NCBI RefSeq assembly: GCF_022352215.1
Contig: NZ_JAKRWF010000003.1
Span: 477,854 to 541,853, forward strand
Source: Flavihumibacter cheonanensis
GTDB lineage: Bacteria; Bacteroidota; Bacteroidia; Chitinophagales; Chitinophagaceae
Length of the DNA: 64,000 nt
Direction of reading: 5' to 3'
The translations under genes were made by a program, and so were the position numbers. Below, piece after piece: positions 18,702-27,968 of this stretch (its first letter is position 1; each line of letters opens with the position of its first letter). The notes below the pieces were generated by a model, which was not told where the DNA came from, searched no databases, and saw only the letters and a program-made list of their open reading frames with translations.

Positions 18702-19708
18702 GTTAACTTTGTATCTTCTTGTAATTCAAATTTGGTACGAAGGCCAATAACCTCTGTAAATTCCATAGGGGAAATTCCATCTCCAGGCCTTTTCATAATT
18801 AAATCCTCATTTGAAATAATATGCCCCTTTTTTACTGTTTTATTAATATGTATACTTTTACGGGCAATATTTTTATTTCGAAGCTCCGAATCTGTTGGAA
18901 ATTTACGGCCTGTTCCAGAAGTTGCTAATTCAACATTTCTAATTGCCGTCACCATAGCTGAGAGTTCATTAGGTTCTAGTGACGCTTTGTGATCTGGACC
19001 ATCCAACAACCTATTCAATGTGAAATGTTTTTCAATTACACAAGCACCCAATGCAACAGCCGCAATCGGAACTTCTATTCCGAGCGTATGATCCGAATAT
19101 CCTACTTGTACGTTAAATTTATTTTTTATATCCAACATTGCCAGAAGATTAACATCCTTCATGGGTGTAGGATATTCAGTATTACAATGAAGAACAGTGA
19201 TTTGCTTTTTTTCTATCCCATGAGTTATTAGCACATCGATCGCATCCTGAATTTCACTCATATCTGCCATTCCAGTCGATAAAATAACAGGCTTTCTTTT
19301 TGAAGCAATATGAATCAGATACGGCTTGTTCGTAAGTTCTCCAGAAGGTACTTTAAAAAAAGACAAACCCAAGTCATCTAAAAAGTCGATACTTTCATCA
19401 TCGAATGCCGTAGACAAAAATTGAATCCCTTTACCTTCTGCGTACTCCTTCAAGGAAACGTGCCAAAGCTCTGGAATCTCAAGTTTTTTAAGCATTTCGT
19501 ATTGGGTAACCGAGGCGTTACCTAAATTATCTGCTTGATATTGAGCCAATAATGCCGACTTACTAACTAATTTCTCGGCCTTGAAAGTTTGAAATTTTAC
19601 AAAATCAGCGCCAGCATTAACTGCAGCATCAATTAGTTCAATTGCAAGGTTATAATCACCATTATGATTTACACCTGCTTCTGCTATTATTAATACCTTG
19701 TTTCCCAT
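18680..19708 (-). CDS. legI: Nonulosonate synthase (LegI/NeuB-like)
   Basis: A 342-residue PEP-dependent synthase. The TIM-barrel domain opens with IIAEAGVNHNGD and carries FVKFQTFKAEKLVS, FFKVPSGELTNKPYL, ILSTGMADMSEI and VGYSDHTLGIEV, with IEKHFTLNRLLDGPDHKASLEP holding metal and substrate ligands. The C-terminal antifreeze-like SAF domain begins near residue 285 (KNIARKSIHINKTVKKGHII). It would condense phosphoenolpyruvate with a 2,4-diacetamido-2,4,6-trideoxymannose. Sialic acid synthase is the nearest alternative, but the LegB and LegC genes next to it point to legionaminic acid. Confidence 0.9.
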   Translation of the reverse strand: MGNKVLIIAEAGVNHNGDYNLAIELIDAAVNAGADFVKFQTFKAEKLVSKSALLAQYQADNLGNASVTQYEMLKKLEIPELWHVSLKEYAEGKGIQFLSTAFDDESIDFLDDLGLSFFKVPSGELTNKPYLIHIASKRKPVILSTGMADMSEIQDAIDVLITHGIEKKQITVLHCNTEYPTPMKDVNLLAMLDIKNKFNVQVGYSDHTLGIEVPIAAVALGACVIEKHFTLNRLLDGPDHKASLEPNELSAMVTAIRNVELATSGTGRKFPTDSELRNKNIARKSIHINKTVKKGHIISNEDLIMKRPGDGISPMEFTEVIGLRTKFELQEDTKLTWDLLER

Positions 19709-20338
19709 TTATTTATACCTTTTTGCCGGAATGCCAAACCATACCTGATTATCCTCAATATTATCCACAACTACCGAACCAGCGCCAACAATGACATTAT
19801 TCCCGATCTTCTGTCCCTGGCGAATAAATGAATTTCCACCAATAAAACATGAATTCCCAATCATAACATCTCCAGCCAGAACAGCGCCGGGAGCAATATG
19901 TGAATAATTGCCAATGGAACAGCCATGTTCAATGATTGAACCTGTATTCAAAATAACTCCTTTACCAACGAAAGCTAATGCATTCACAACAGCTCGCGGA
20001 GCGATAAATGTAGAATTTTCAATTTGGGCGTATTTTGAAACAATTGCTGATGGATGTACAATTGTCGATTGTTTTAACCTCTTGTTTTCAAGAAGCATTA
20101 TGATTTTTTTCCTCACAGCATTATTACCAACTGATGGAAATAAATAATTTTCACCAACGATAAAATTCAAATCACAATCATTTTCAAAACCAACGTAAGG
20201 CAAATTAAACGGATTATTAACCGCCTCTGCGTAATCAAAATAACCAAGAATATTATCATTGTTTGCAATAATGCTATCAGCAACAACCATTGCATGCCCT
20301 GAATATCCCATTAAATAAAAAGCCCTATATCCTGACAC
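19709..20338 (-). CDS. PglD/NeuD-type sugar O/N-acetyltransferase (LegH candidate)
   Basis: A 209-residue protein with a short Rossmann-like N-terminal domain (YLMGYSGHAMVVAD) and a left-handed beta-helix of hexapeptide repeats from about residue 90 (IVHPSAIVSKYAQIENSTFIA region), ending in GIPAKRYK. This is the PglD/NeuD pattern; such enzymes use acetyl-CoA to acetylate the 4-amino group of NDP-amino sugars. Next to a LegC-like aminotransferase it is the likely 4-N-acetyltransferase of the legionaminic branch. Its start overlaps the aminotransferase gene by 14 bp, and it ends one base before the LegI gene. Confidence 0.82.
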   Translation of the reverse strand: MSGYRAFYLMGYSGHAMVVADSIIANNDNILGYFDYAEAVNNPFNLPYVGFENDCDLNFIVGENYLFPSVGNNAVRKKIIMLLENKRLKQSTIVHPSAIVSKYAQIENSTFIAPRAVVNALAFVGKGVILNTGSIIEHGCSIGNYSHIAPGAVLAGDVMIGNSCFIGGNSFIRQGQKIGNNVIVGAGSVVVDNIEDNQVWFGIPAKRYK

Positions 20339-21464
20339 TGCTTGGAATATTTACTAAACGGGATTCGATTGCTAAACTCGTATTTAATTCACCTGCTTCG
20401 CAAGCTGAAAACATTGGAAGTTTGTTCAATAATGTCCATATCGGCCTGGTCATCACACCAGCACTATTTGTTTCTTCTAAAAATCTATCCCTTTCATTTA
20501 AATCAGGTAGTAAAATTGAATTCAACCAATAATTTGATTTGGATTTAACTGGTTCCTTCAAAAATTCAATTTCAGATTCAATAAAATGCTGTTCGTAAAT
20601 TTCTGCAGTTTCCCTTTTATTTTGGATAAACCTTTCCAAAACTTCAAGTTGTGCACACGCCATCGCAGCATTTAAATTCGGACAACGATAATTGTAACCT
20701 ATATAGTCATGGTTAAAAAACCACTTATGCGGAATCTTTGCCTGTGTTGTCAGATGTTTAGCAAGCGGGCCCAGTTCATCATCATTTGTAACAATAATTC
20801 CCCCACCACCACATGTAATAGTTTTGTTTCCGTTAAAACTAAATGTACCCAACAAACCAAATGAACCGCATTTCTGATTCATATATTCAGAACCAATTGC
20901 TTCTGCCGCATCTTCAATTAATGCGATATTCAATTCTTTACATATGTCAGCCAGAATATCAATTTTACAAGGAAATCCAAATGTATGCATTGGTAAACAG
21001 GCTTTGATTCTCCTTCCCGATTTCTTATGAATGGCAACTCCATTCACCAAATCAATTTCTTTGGAAAATTTTCTAAAAGCAACCGGAGAGAGACCTAAAG
21101 TATCTAGATCTACATCTAAAAAGAGAGGGTCAGCTCCTGCATATTTAATTGCATTTGCAGTTGCAACAAAAGTCAATGCCTGCGTAATAACTAAATCACC
21201 CGGTTCAACCCCAGCCAAAAGCAGGCTCATGTGAAGCGCTGCAGTTCCATTTACAACGGCAATGGCATATTTACAGCCAATATACTCGGCCATCATTGAT
21301 TCGAACTTATTTACGTATTCACCAACTGATGAAACGTATGTTGAATCAATCGCATCAATTACATATTTCTTTTCATTTCCTATAAATTTGGGCTCATGAA
21401 GCGGAATAAATGATTTATCCAGATAAAGTCCTTTTATAAAATCTATTGTACGATTGTATCGCAT
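20325..21464 (-). CDS. legC: LegC-family PLP aminotransferase
   Basis: A 379-residue DegT/DnrJ/EryC1-type aminotransferase. The N-terminus FIPLHEPKFIGNEKKYV and the STYVSSVGEYV segment are hallmarks of LegC. The PLP site is in GTFSFNGNKTITCGGGG, where the lysine forms the internal aldimine, and ALIEDAAEAIGSEY is the cofactor-stacking region. It would put an amino group at C4 of the keto sugar made by LegB, with glutamate as donor. Length is normal. It lies 8 bp after legB and overlaps the acetyltransferase start. Confidence 0.92.
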   Translation of the reverse strand: MRYNRTIDFIKGLYLDKSFIPLHEPKFIGNEKKYVIDAIDSTYVSSVGEYVNKFESMMAEYIGCKYAIAVVNGTAALHMSLLLAGVEPGDLVITQALTFVATANAIKYAGADPLFLDVDLDTLGLSPVAFRKFSKEIDLVNGVAIHKKSGRRIKACLPMHTFGFPCKIDILADICKELNIALIEDAAEAIGSEYMNQKCGSFGLLGTFSFNGNKTITCGGGGIIVTNDDELGPLAKHLTTQAKIPHKWFFNHDYIGYNYRCPNLNAAMACAQLEVLERFIQNKRETAEIYEQHFIESEIEFLKEPVKSKSNYWLNSILLPDLNERDRFLEETNSAGVMTRPIWTLLNKLPMFSACEAGELNTSLAIESRLVNIPSSVRI

Positions 21465-21471
21465 TTATATC

Positions 21472-22470
21472 CTATATATTGTAAATGTCAGCTTTATATC
21501 TACTGAGATTTTTGGAATCTCTAAACCAATTTATCGTTTCGGATAATCCCTCCTTAAGAGAGTAAACCTGCTGCCACGCAGTATTCTCTTTTAATTTGAT
21601 ATTCGATCCGTATAATCTGAAGACTTCGCTCTTTTCAGGCCGTAGTCTTTGTTTATCACCAGTTATTTTAGCCTTTGGATTAATCTGCGTTATTAATTCA
21701 TTTGCAAGATCACCAATGCTAATTTCAGATTCCGTTGCAATATTAACCTCATGACCAACAAGACTTTCAGATTTGCAAATTGCAATAAATCCTCTAACTG
21801 TATCCTTTACATAAAGCAAATCACGGGTAGGTGTAAGATCCCCTAAACTAATTTCCTCTTTACCACTTAACAATTGTGTTATGATAGTAGGAATTACCGC
21901 TCTCGCGGATTGCCTGGGACCATACGTATTAAAAGGCCTAACAATAGTAACTGGCAAATTAAAGCTCCTAAAAAACGAATCCGCTATAGCATCGGCACCA
22001 ATTTTTGAAGCAGAATAAGGCGATTGGGGCTGCTTAGCATGACTTTCCGTGATAGGAACGAACTGAGCAGTTCCATAAACTTCTGAAGTGGAAGTAACTA
22101 GTATTCTTTCAACTCCCAAATCTTTCGCGGCCTGAACTACATTTAATGTACCCTTTACATTTGTATCAATATAGGATTCAGGAGAATGATAACTGAATGG
22201 GATGGCTATTAAAGCGGCCAAGTGCATCACCACCTCCATTCCTTGCATTGCAGTTCGAACTCCATTGGTATCCCTGATATCTCCACTAAAAATTTCAATC
22301 CTTTCTAATAGCTCTTTGGGTAATGAATCCAGCCAACCCCACGAATTAAATGAATTATAATACACAAATGCGCGAACTATTGCGCCCTCTTTCACTAGCT
22401 CTTCAACTAAATGACTTCCAATAAATCCATCACTCCCAGTAACCAAAACTTTCTTATTCTTCAACTCCAT
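21472..22470 (-). CDS. legB: LegB-like NDP-HexNAc 4,6-dehydratase
   Basis: A 332-residue short-chain dehydrogenase/reductase. The NAD-binding VLVTGSDGFIGSHLVEEL is at residues 9-27, VTSTSEVYGTAQFVP carries the catalytic Ser/Thr-Glu region, and PYSASKIGADAIADSF holds the Tyr-x3-Lys pair. VYYNSFNSWGWLDSLP after the first helix is characteristic of LegB. It would remove water from GDP- or UDP-GlcNAc to give the 4-keto-6-deoxy sugar, the first committed step of the legionaminic branch. The ATG shares one base with the end of the upstream wzc gene. Confidence 0.9.
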   Translation of the reverse strand: MELKNKKVLVTGSDGFIGSHLVEELVKEGAIVRAFVYYNSFNSWGWLDSLPKELLERIEIFSGDIRDTNGVRTAMQGMEVVMHLAALIAIPFSYHSPESYIDTNVKGTLNVVQAAKDLGVERILVTSTSEVYGTAQFVPITESHAKQPQSPYSASKIGADAIADSFFRSFNLPVTIVRPFNTYGPRQSARAVIPTIITQLLSGKEEISLGDLTPTRDLLYVKDTVRGFIAICKSESLVGHEVNIATESEISIGDLANELITQINPKAKITGDKQRLRPEKSEVFRLYGSNIKLKENTAWQQVYSLKEGLSETINWFRDSKNLSRYKADIYNI

Positions 22471-24857
22471 TATATCTTACTTTTCTTAAAAAAATTACGA
22501 ATTCGACCAATTATTCCAACCTTATTTTTTGCAACTTCCTCATAGCCGTACCCATAGCCATAACCATACCCATAACCATAACCGTAGCCATAACCATTAC
22601 TTAATGATACAGCATTAAATACAATGTTTATAGAAGGAAGTGAACTGTTTCTGCTCAAATCATCAATTAGCTTAGCAAAGCCCTTTTCAGTATAATTATA
22701 CCGTACAACGTATAAGCAGGTATCTGCAAAAGGGCCAATAAGTTTGGCATCTGTTACTAGCCCTGCTGGCGGTGCGTCTACAATCAGGTATTCAAAATTT
22801 TGTTTTAAATAAGAAAATAATTCTTCCATCTTATCCTGCATTAACAATTCGGAAGGATTTGGAGGAAGTGGGCCAGAAGGAATAATAAACAGGTTTTCAA
22901 ATTTTTCTACTGGTTTAATAATACTTTCGACTGTTAGATCACCAATTAAATAATTACTAAGTCCACTATAATTACTAACCCCCAAATGTTGATGTAGTTT
23001 GGGCTTACGCAAATCAAATTCCAGCAATACTACTTTGCGTCCGGCATTCGCCAATGTTATTGCAAGATTTACTGATATAAAACTCTTCCCTTCCCCCGAT
23101 TTTGAAGAAGTAATTAGTACTGATTGAGAATTTTGATCCTTACGAAGAAATGAAATATTAGTCCTTAATTCCCTAAATTGTTCATTTATGGTATCTCTGT
23201 TACCAGGCTTTACCACAACTCCCTTATCATTCTCAGATGAATAAATCAGTTCGCCAACAATTGGCCTTCGAATTAAATTCTGCAAATCTTCCCTAAACTG
23301 AAAATACGGGTTTGAAAATTCTTTAATAAATATGAACAAAGCAAGCAGAGTAAAAAACGCTCCCCAACTCAATAACATGACTAACATTCGCTTTGGACTT
23401 TCCAAACCCATCATTTCAGGTGCATCTATAACTCTGTTATTGGGAACAATAGATGCCGATTGAATAGCTGCCTCTTCTCTTTTCTGCAAAAGAAAAGTGT
23501 AAATGCTGTTTTTAATAGTTTGCTGCCTACTTATATCCAGTAATTTTCTTTCTTTTTTGGGCAATTTTCTTAGCGCAGATTCATTTGTATTATTGATTCT
23601 GGCCAAGCTAGCCTGACTCTGCCTAAGGTTTGCAGTTAAATTATTTATACTCTGAATGATGCTAGGTTTTAATCTTGAAATCCTATTCTCAATTACTTCA
23701 ATTTGCGGATTTTTTGGCCCTGAAACCTGAGTAATTCTTTCCAGCTCAAATTCAGATTCGTAAAGCTGATTCAACAAGGATTGTAGCAATGGATCTTCTA
23801 AGCCGAGCGTAGCAGGAATTGGAACCGTATCATTATTTCTTCTTGACACGTACTTCCGTAACTCATCCAGCACCTGAAGCTGAACAGATATCTTTGATAG
23901 TTCTATATCATTTTGAGCAACCTGGTTCAAAAAGATCTGCCCCTCGGCGGATAGATCGACTACTCCTTTTTGAGATTTAAATTCTTCCAGATTATTTTCA
24001 ACGTCATTTAATTCAGTAGAAATTAAACCTAGTCTTCCATCAACAAACTCAAGTGTATTTTGAGCTATTCTTCTCTTAAAATCCACATAATTTGAACTAT
24101 AAATTTCAAGAAGAGAAAAAAGAATTGTCTTAGCACGGTCCGGCTCTTCATCCAGCATGACAATATCAACTATTGAGCTTTGATTGTTTATAGGTGTAAC
24201 TTTTATACCCTGTTTTAACTTTTTTGTAGCCTGCGTTAAGGTTGAAATATCCAATTTTAAATTTTCCGAAGCATTCCATGGCTTAATCATTTTCCACCTA
24301 ATAATACCAAATGGAGATCTAACCAAACTATCCAATGGATAGACCTGACCCAGATATTCCACCATTCCGCTTTGTGATAAGGTTACAGTACCCGTATAAT
24401 ATTGTTTTACGCTGTCAGGCTCATACAGTGTTAAACTTAATGGTGAATTTTCTCCATAAATTTCAGTATTTTTTACTTTTCCTTGTTTTGTGAACGAAGC
24501 TTGTAATGACAATTTTTTTACAACTAAAGAAAGCAGTGTTCTGGATTGCATTATTTCCACCTCTTTTTCAGTTTCACTTAACACTGCAGCACCATCAAAC
24601 TGAAATCTTAATAATCCACTACTGCTCTTCTCCTGGTCATCATCATTTACTACAACTCTTGCCTGAATCCTGTATAATTTAGACGAATATCTCAAATACA
24701 AATACGAGGCAGCAATACTTAAACAGGCAGCTACAATAAATAGTGGCCAGTACTTAATGATACGTAATGCTATCGATTGAAGTGATAATCTTTCATTGGT
24801 TGTTGAACCAATAGGATCACTAGTTGAAATACGATCGCTTTGGGAATATTCTTTCAC
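22470..24857 (-). CDS. Wzc-type tyrosine autokinase with Wzz chain-length domain (copy 2)
   Basis: A 795-residue inner-membrane protein. There is a transmembrane segment near residues 35-55, a long periplasmic Wzz/GNVR region with coiled-coil stretches (about 255-440), and a second membrane segment near residue 490. The BY-kinase domain follows, with SGEGKSF Walker A near residue 587, LLEFDLRKPK (A-prime) and LIVDAPPAG (Walker B). The tail is (Gly-Tyr)9 at residues 755-772, the probable autophosphorylation cluster. Wzc proteins set polymer length and gate export together with Wza. The matching Wza gene is just upstream. A paralog lies at 51804-54167. Confidence 0.93.
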   Translation of the reverse strand: MKEYSQSDRISTSDPIGSTTNERLSLQSIALRIIKYWPLFIVAACLSIAASYLYLRYSSKLYRIQARVVVNDDDQEKSSSGLLRFQFDGAAVLSETEKEVEIMQSRTLLSLVVKKLSLQASFTKQGKVKNTEIYGENSPLSLTLYEPDSVKQYYTGTVTLSQSGMVEYLGQVYPLDSLVRSPFGIIRWKMIKPWNASENLKLDISTLTQATKKLKQGIKVTPINNQSSIVDIVMLDEEPDRAKTILFSLLEIYSSNYVDFKRRIAQNTLEFVDGRLGLISTELNDVENNLEEFKSQKGVVDLSAEGQIFLNQVAQNDIELSKISVQLQVLDELRKYVSRRNNDTVPIPATLGLEDPLLQSLLNQLYESEFELERITQVSGPKNPQIEVIENRISRLKPSIIQSINNLTANLRQSQASLARINNTNESALRKLPKKERKLLDISRQQTIKNSIYTFLLQKREEAAIQSASIVPNNRVIDAPEMMGLESPKRMLVMLLSWGAFFTLLALFIFIKEFSNPYFQFREDLQNLIRRPIVGELIYSSENDKGVVVKPGNRDTINEQFRELRTNISFLRKDQNSQSVLITSSKSGEGKSFISVNLAITLANAGRKVVLLEFDLRKPKLHQHLGVSNYSGLSNYLIGDLTVESIIKPVEKFENLFIIPSGPLPPNPSELLMQDKMEELFSYLKQNFEYLIVDAPPAGLVTDAKLIGPFADTCLYVVRYNYTEKGFAKLIDDLSRNSSLPSINIVFNAVSLSNGYGYGYGYGYGYGYGYGYEEVAKNKVGIIGRIRNFFKKSKI
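22542..22595 (-). repeat. Hexanucleotide microsatellite coding (Gly-Tyr)9
   Basis: Nine consecutive GGN-TAY codon pairs, visible on the plus strand as degenerate ccataa/ccatag units. They encode the tyrosine tail of the Wzc kinase. Any slip of whole 6-bp units keeps the frame and changes the number of tyrosines. The degeneracy at third positions reduces but does not abolish slippage potential. Confidence 0.9.
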
Positions 24858-24862
24858 TGAAT

Positions 24863-25657
24863 TTAATTTCTTAAACTTAGAATGATTGCTAATAATGACA
24901 GACTCCCCGCTGCAAGGGAAATGAATTGTGGAAGCCGCTCTCTAGCAAAAAATTTTGCTGGCGCAGGCTCAACATAAACAACATCATTTGTATTAAGGTA
25001 ATAAAAAGAGGAGGTAAATAAGTCTTTTGAAAGCAGGTTAACACGTCCAATTGTCCGTTCACCGTTCACTTCGCGTATAACCAATACAGACTCTCTTTTT
25101 CCCATAACTGTGAGATCTCCGGCAAGTCCTAACGCTTCCAAAATTGTAACACGTTCATTGGGCATACTAAAAGTTCCCGGGCGTGCTACATCACCAATCA
25201 CAGTAATTTTATAATTCATAAACCGAACATTTACGGTTGGATCTTTTGTGTAAGCGGTAAACTCCTTAGTTAAAATTTCTTCCAACTCCAACCTTGTTAA
25301 ACCTTCCGCTTTTACTTTACCAACATAAGGAACTTTTATACTTCCGTCTGCTTCTACTAAATACCCAACCACCTGTGAGCCTGCCTGCGATAACACCCCT
25401 GCCCCTCCCTGAGTTGGCATTCCAAGCGCACTATTCAATGCTACAAGATCTGCGCTATTTGGTCCTCCAACATTTATCCATAAAAGATCATTCTTTTGAA
25501 TTTTTGATTCAAAACTTGCCCTGGCCTTTAACAGTTCACTAGTTATACTTGAATCAGCCTTAAGGTCATTCATGTAAACCATTTGCTTTGAAGTTGTACA
25601 TGAAACTAACAGCAACATTACTACAGCAATCAGACAGGTTATTTTTTCTATTTTCAT
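24863..25657 (-). CDS. Wza-like polysaccharide export lipoprotein (copy 2)
   Basis: A 264-residue outer-membrane export protein. The start at 25657 gives a lipoprotein signal peptide (MKIEKITCLIAVVMLLLVSC) with the lipid-bearing cysteine at residue 20. The frame extends upstream into the epimerase gene, which I rejected. The poly-export domain begins at KIQKNDLLWINV, and the SLBB region contains ITVIGDVARPGTFSMP and the motif TILEALGLAGDLTVMGKRE. The C-terminus is a hydrophobic helix (LAAGSLSLLAIILSL). It forms the channel partner of the Wzc encoded 5 bp downstream. Confidence 0.92.
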   Translation of the reverse strand: MKIEKITCLIAVVMLLLVSCTTSKQMVYMNDLKADSSITSELLKARASFESKIQKNDLLWINVGGPNSADLVALNSALGMPTQGGAGVLSQAGSQVVGYLVEADGSIKVPYVGKVKAEGLTRLELEEILTKEFTAYTKDPTVNVRFMNYKITVIGDVARPGTFSMPNERVTILEALGLAGDLTVMGKRESVLVIREVNGERTIGRVNLLSKDLFTSSFYYLNTNDVVYVEPAPAKFFARERLPQFISLAAGSLSLLAIILSLRN

Positions 25658-25668
25658 CAATAAGTTAT

Positions 25669-26625
25669 TTATGCAATAGATGTTGATTTGTACCACTCCG
25701 CCGTTAATTCCAAACCATCCCGAACAGTGGTCAATTTATCATATCCCAATAAGGATTGAGCCCTGGAAACATCTGCCAGTGAGTGAAGAATATCTCCTTT
25801 CCTTACCGGACCATACTCCGGCTCAATATTGCATTGTGAGATTTCTGAAATTAAATTCCACAATTGGTTCAGGCTGGTAGTTTCCCCGCATGCAATATTG
25901 AATACATGGTGTTTCCCTATATCTTCAAACTCAAGCATGGCCGCCAAATTTGCATTCACGACATTTTTCACAAATGTAAAGTCACGTGTAATGGTTCCAT
26001 CACCATTAATTTTTGGCGATTTCCCATCCAGCGCAGCTTTAAAAAATAAGGGAATAACTGCTGCATATGGGCCATTGGGATCCTGGCGTGGACCAAACAC
26101 ATTAAAGTATCGAAAACCGCATATCTGCATCCCATATGACTTTGCAAATACCTCAGCATATAACTCATTCGCCATCTTGGTTGCGGCATAGGGTGATAAT
26201 AATTTCCCCGTGAGATCTTCGACTTTAGGAGATTCATTCAAATCACCATAAACGGAAGAAGACGAGGCATACACCATCTTGTTAACTCCTGCTAAACGTG
26301 CGGCATTCAGGATGTTCAAAAAACCATTTACATTCACGTTGTGAGATGTAACAGGATCCTGAATACTTCTTGGTACGGACCCTAATGCTGCCTGGTGACA
26401 AACTATATCAACACCTTCAACAGCCTTTGCACAAGTCTCATCATTTCGAATATCCCCTTCAATAAACGTTACTTTCTTATGATCAATAAATTCTTCGATA
26501 TTTTTATAGTGCCCGGTACTCAGATTATCTAATACCCTTATCTCCGAAACATCATTCCGCAATTTCAAAGCCTCCACTATATGACTACCAATAAAGCCGG
26601 CTCCTCCAGTTACTAATACCTTCAT
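25669..26625 (-). CDS. UDP-N-acetylhexosamine(uronate) 4-epimerase (WbpP/TviC-like)
   Basis: A 318-residue SDR enzyme with VTGGAGFIGSHIVEAL (NAD site), VCHQAALGSVPRSIQDP near residue 78, YASSSSVYGD and SPYAATKMANEL (Tyr-x3-Lys). The HQAALGSVPRS block is characteristic of the WbpP/TviC/Gne branch that acts on UDP-GlcNAc or UDP-GlcNAcA. The dehydrogenase gene immediately upstream fits: together they would make UDP-GalNAcA or a related uronic acid. The two genes are 21 bp apart. Confidence 0.85.
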   Translation of the reverse strand: MKVLVTGGAGFIGSHIVEALKLRNDVSEIRVLDNLSTGHYKNIEEFIDHKKVTFIEGDIRNDETCAKAVEGVDIVCHQAALGSVPRSIQDPVTSHNVNVNGFLNILNAARLAGVNKMVYASSSSVYGDLNESPKVEDLTGKLLSPYAATKMANELYAEVFAKSYGMQICGFRYFNVFGPRQDPNGPYAAVIPLFFKAALDGKSPKINGDGTITRDFTFVKNVVNANLAAMLEFEDIGKHHVFNIACGETTSLNQLWNLISEISQCNIEPEYGPVRKGDILHSLADVSRAQSLLGYDKLTTVRDGLELTAEWYKSTSIA

Positions 26626-26646
26626 TATTTGTACTTATCTTAATTA

Positions 26647-27921
26647 TTACAATCTCGCATCTGCTACACCAACCGGCAACACTGCTTTTACATCATATAA
26701 TACACCATTCGACTTCAGTTTGTCACGCCAATTGGTTCCATTCAGGAACTGCTTGTGGGCTACTGCCAGGATAACACCATCATAGTCCTTACCCAACTCA
26801 TTAAAATCAGTACATATGGCATATCCATATTCATGTACCACTTCGTCCTTACTTGCCCATGGATCATAAATATCCACCTCTACACCCTGGTCCTGCAAAT
26901 GATGTACAATATCCACCACCTTGGTATTCCGGATATCCGGACAATTTTCTTTAAAAGTCAGTCCCAATATCAGCACCTTGGCCCCTACTACCGGTAATCC
27001 CCTTCGATTTAACTGCCGGATTACCTGTAATACAACATATTCACCCATACCGTCATTAATACGGCGTCCGGCCAAAATAATCTCCGGATGATACCCCGTC
27101 TCCTGCGCCTTTTGCGCAAGGTAATAAGGATCCACCCCAATGCAATGCCCACCTACAAGTCCTGGTTGGAAAGGCAAAAAATTCCACTTGGTTCCGGCAG
27201 CTTCCAATACCGCCCTGGTATCAATATGTAAGCGGTTGAAAATCTTGGCCAACTCATTTACAAAGGCGATATTAATATCACGCTGCGCATTCTCTATTAC
27301 TTTGGCCGCTTCCGCCACTTTTATGGATGCTGCCTGAAATGTTCCAGCGGTAATGATAGAGCAATACAAATCATTTACCTCGGCCGCTACTTCCGGAGTA
27401 GAACCAGAGGTGATTTTGCGAATTTTCGTCAGAGTACGCTCCTTATCACCTGGATTGATCCGCTCGGGAGAATAACCTGCAAAAAAATCTTTATTAAATA
27501 ACAAACCGCTTACCTTCTCGAGTACCGGAACACAATAGTCCTCCGTTACTCCCGGGTAAACGGTTGATTCATAAATAACGATATCGCCCTTTTTCAATAC
27601 TTTCCCAACCGTTTCACTGGCTTTCTTCAAAGGAGTCAGATCTGGCTGATTATACCGGTCTACTGGCGTTGGTACCGTTACAATAAAACGAGTACATTCC
27701 TTGAGATCATCAAGGGTACAGGAAATCTGCAATTTCCCTTTTACTGAAGCAAGGTCCTCATCAGATACTTCCAGGGTAAAATCCTTTCCTTGATTTAATT
27801 CATTTACCCTTCTCTCATTAATATCAAATCCTACGGTGGGGAATTTTTTGGCAAACTCCACTGCCAGCGGCAGGCCTACATATCCTAGGCCGATAACCGC
27901 AATTTTTCTGTCTGTATTCAT
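26647..27921 (-). CDS. UDP-N-acetylhexosamine 6-dehydrogenase (WbpO/TviB-like)
   Basis: A 424-residue nucleotide-sugar dehydrogenase. It has IAVIGLGYVGLPLAVEFAKKF (NAD site, residues 7-27), TVPTPVDRYNQPDL, ESTVYPGVTEDYCVPVLE, the catalytic cysteine in GGHCIGVDPYYLAQKA near residue 265, and the C-terminal VLILGLTFKENCPDIRNTKV. Length and the TPVDRYNQPDL variant match the WbpO/TviB group rather than UDP-glucose dehydrogenase. It is the first gene of Block C and is preceded by its own leader with a putative promoter, paired hairpins and the 20-bp repeat shared with the upxY leader. Confidence 0.88.
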   Translation of the reverse strand: MNTDRKIAVIGLGYVGLPLAVEFAKKFPTVGFDINERRVNELNQGKDFTLEVSDEDLASVKGKLQISCTLDDLKECTRFIVTVPTPVDRYNQPDLTPLKKASETVGKVLKKGDIVIYESTVYPGVTEDYCVPVLEKVSGLLFNKDFFAGYSPERINPGDKERTLTKIRKITSGSTPEVAAEVNDLYCSIITAGTFQAASIKVAEAAKVIENAQRDINIAFVNELAKIFNRLHIDTRAVLEAAGTKWNFLPFQPGLVGGHCIGVDPYYLAQKAQETGYHPEIILAGRRINDGMGEYVVLQVIRQLNRRGLPVVGAKVLILGLTFKENCPDIRNTKVVDIVHHLQDQGVEVDIYDPWASKDEVVHEYGYAICTDFNELGKDYDGVILAVAHKQFLNGTNWRDKLKSNGVLYDVKAVLPVGVADARL

Positions 27922-27934
27922 GGTTGGTTTAAGT

Positions 27935-27954
27935 ATAGCTTCGCCTCCTCAGTC
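27935..27954 (-). repeat. 20-bp leader repeat, copy C (candidate ops-like element)
   Basis: Minus-strand sequence GACTGAGGAGGCGAAGCTAT, ending 14 bp before the ATG of the dehydrogenase gene. An identical 20-mer lies before upxY (55549-55568). In both places TAAA follows three bases later. The GGAGG is about 22 nt from the ATG, too far for an ordinary ribosome binding site. The core GGCGAAGC can form a GC-GAA-GC mini-hairpin, which resembles the GC-GGTA-GC fold of the E. coli ops element (GGCGGTAGCGTG). Exact repetition is seen; the function is inferred. Confidence 0.6.
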
Positions 27955-27968
27955 ACATATTAGCAACC

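Noticed and set aside
22542-22595. Repeat considered as a CRISPR-like or tandem-repeat array
   Set aside because: Units are 6 bp, in frame and code for the Gly-Tyr tail; there are no spacers.
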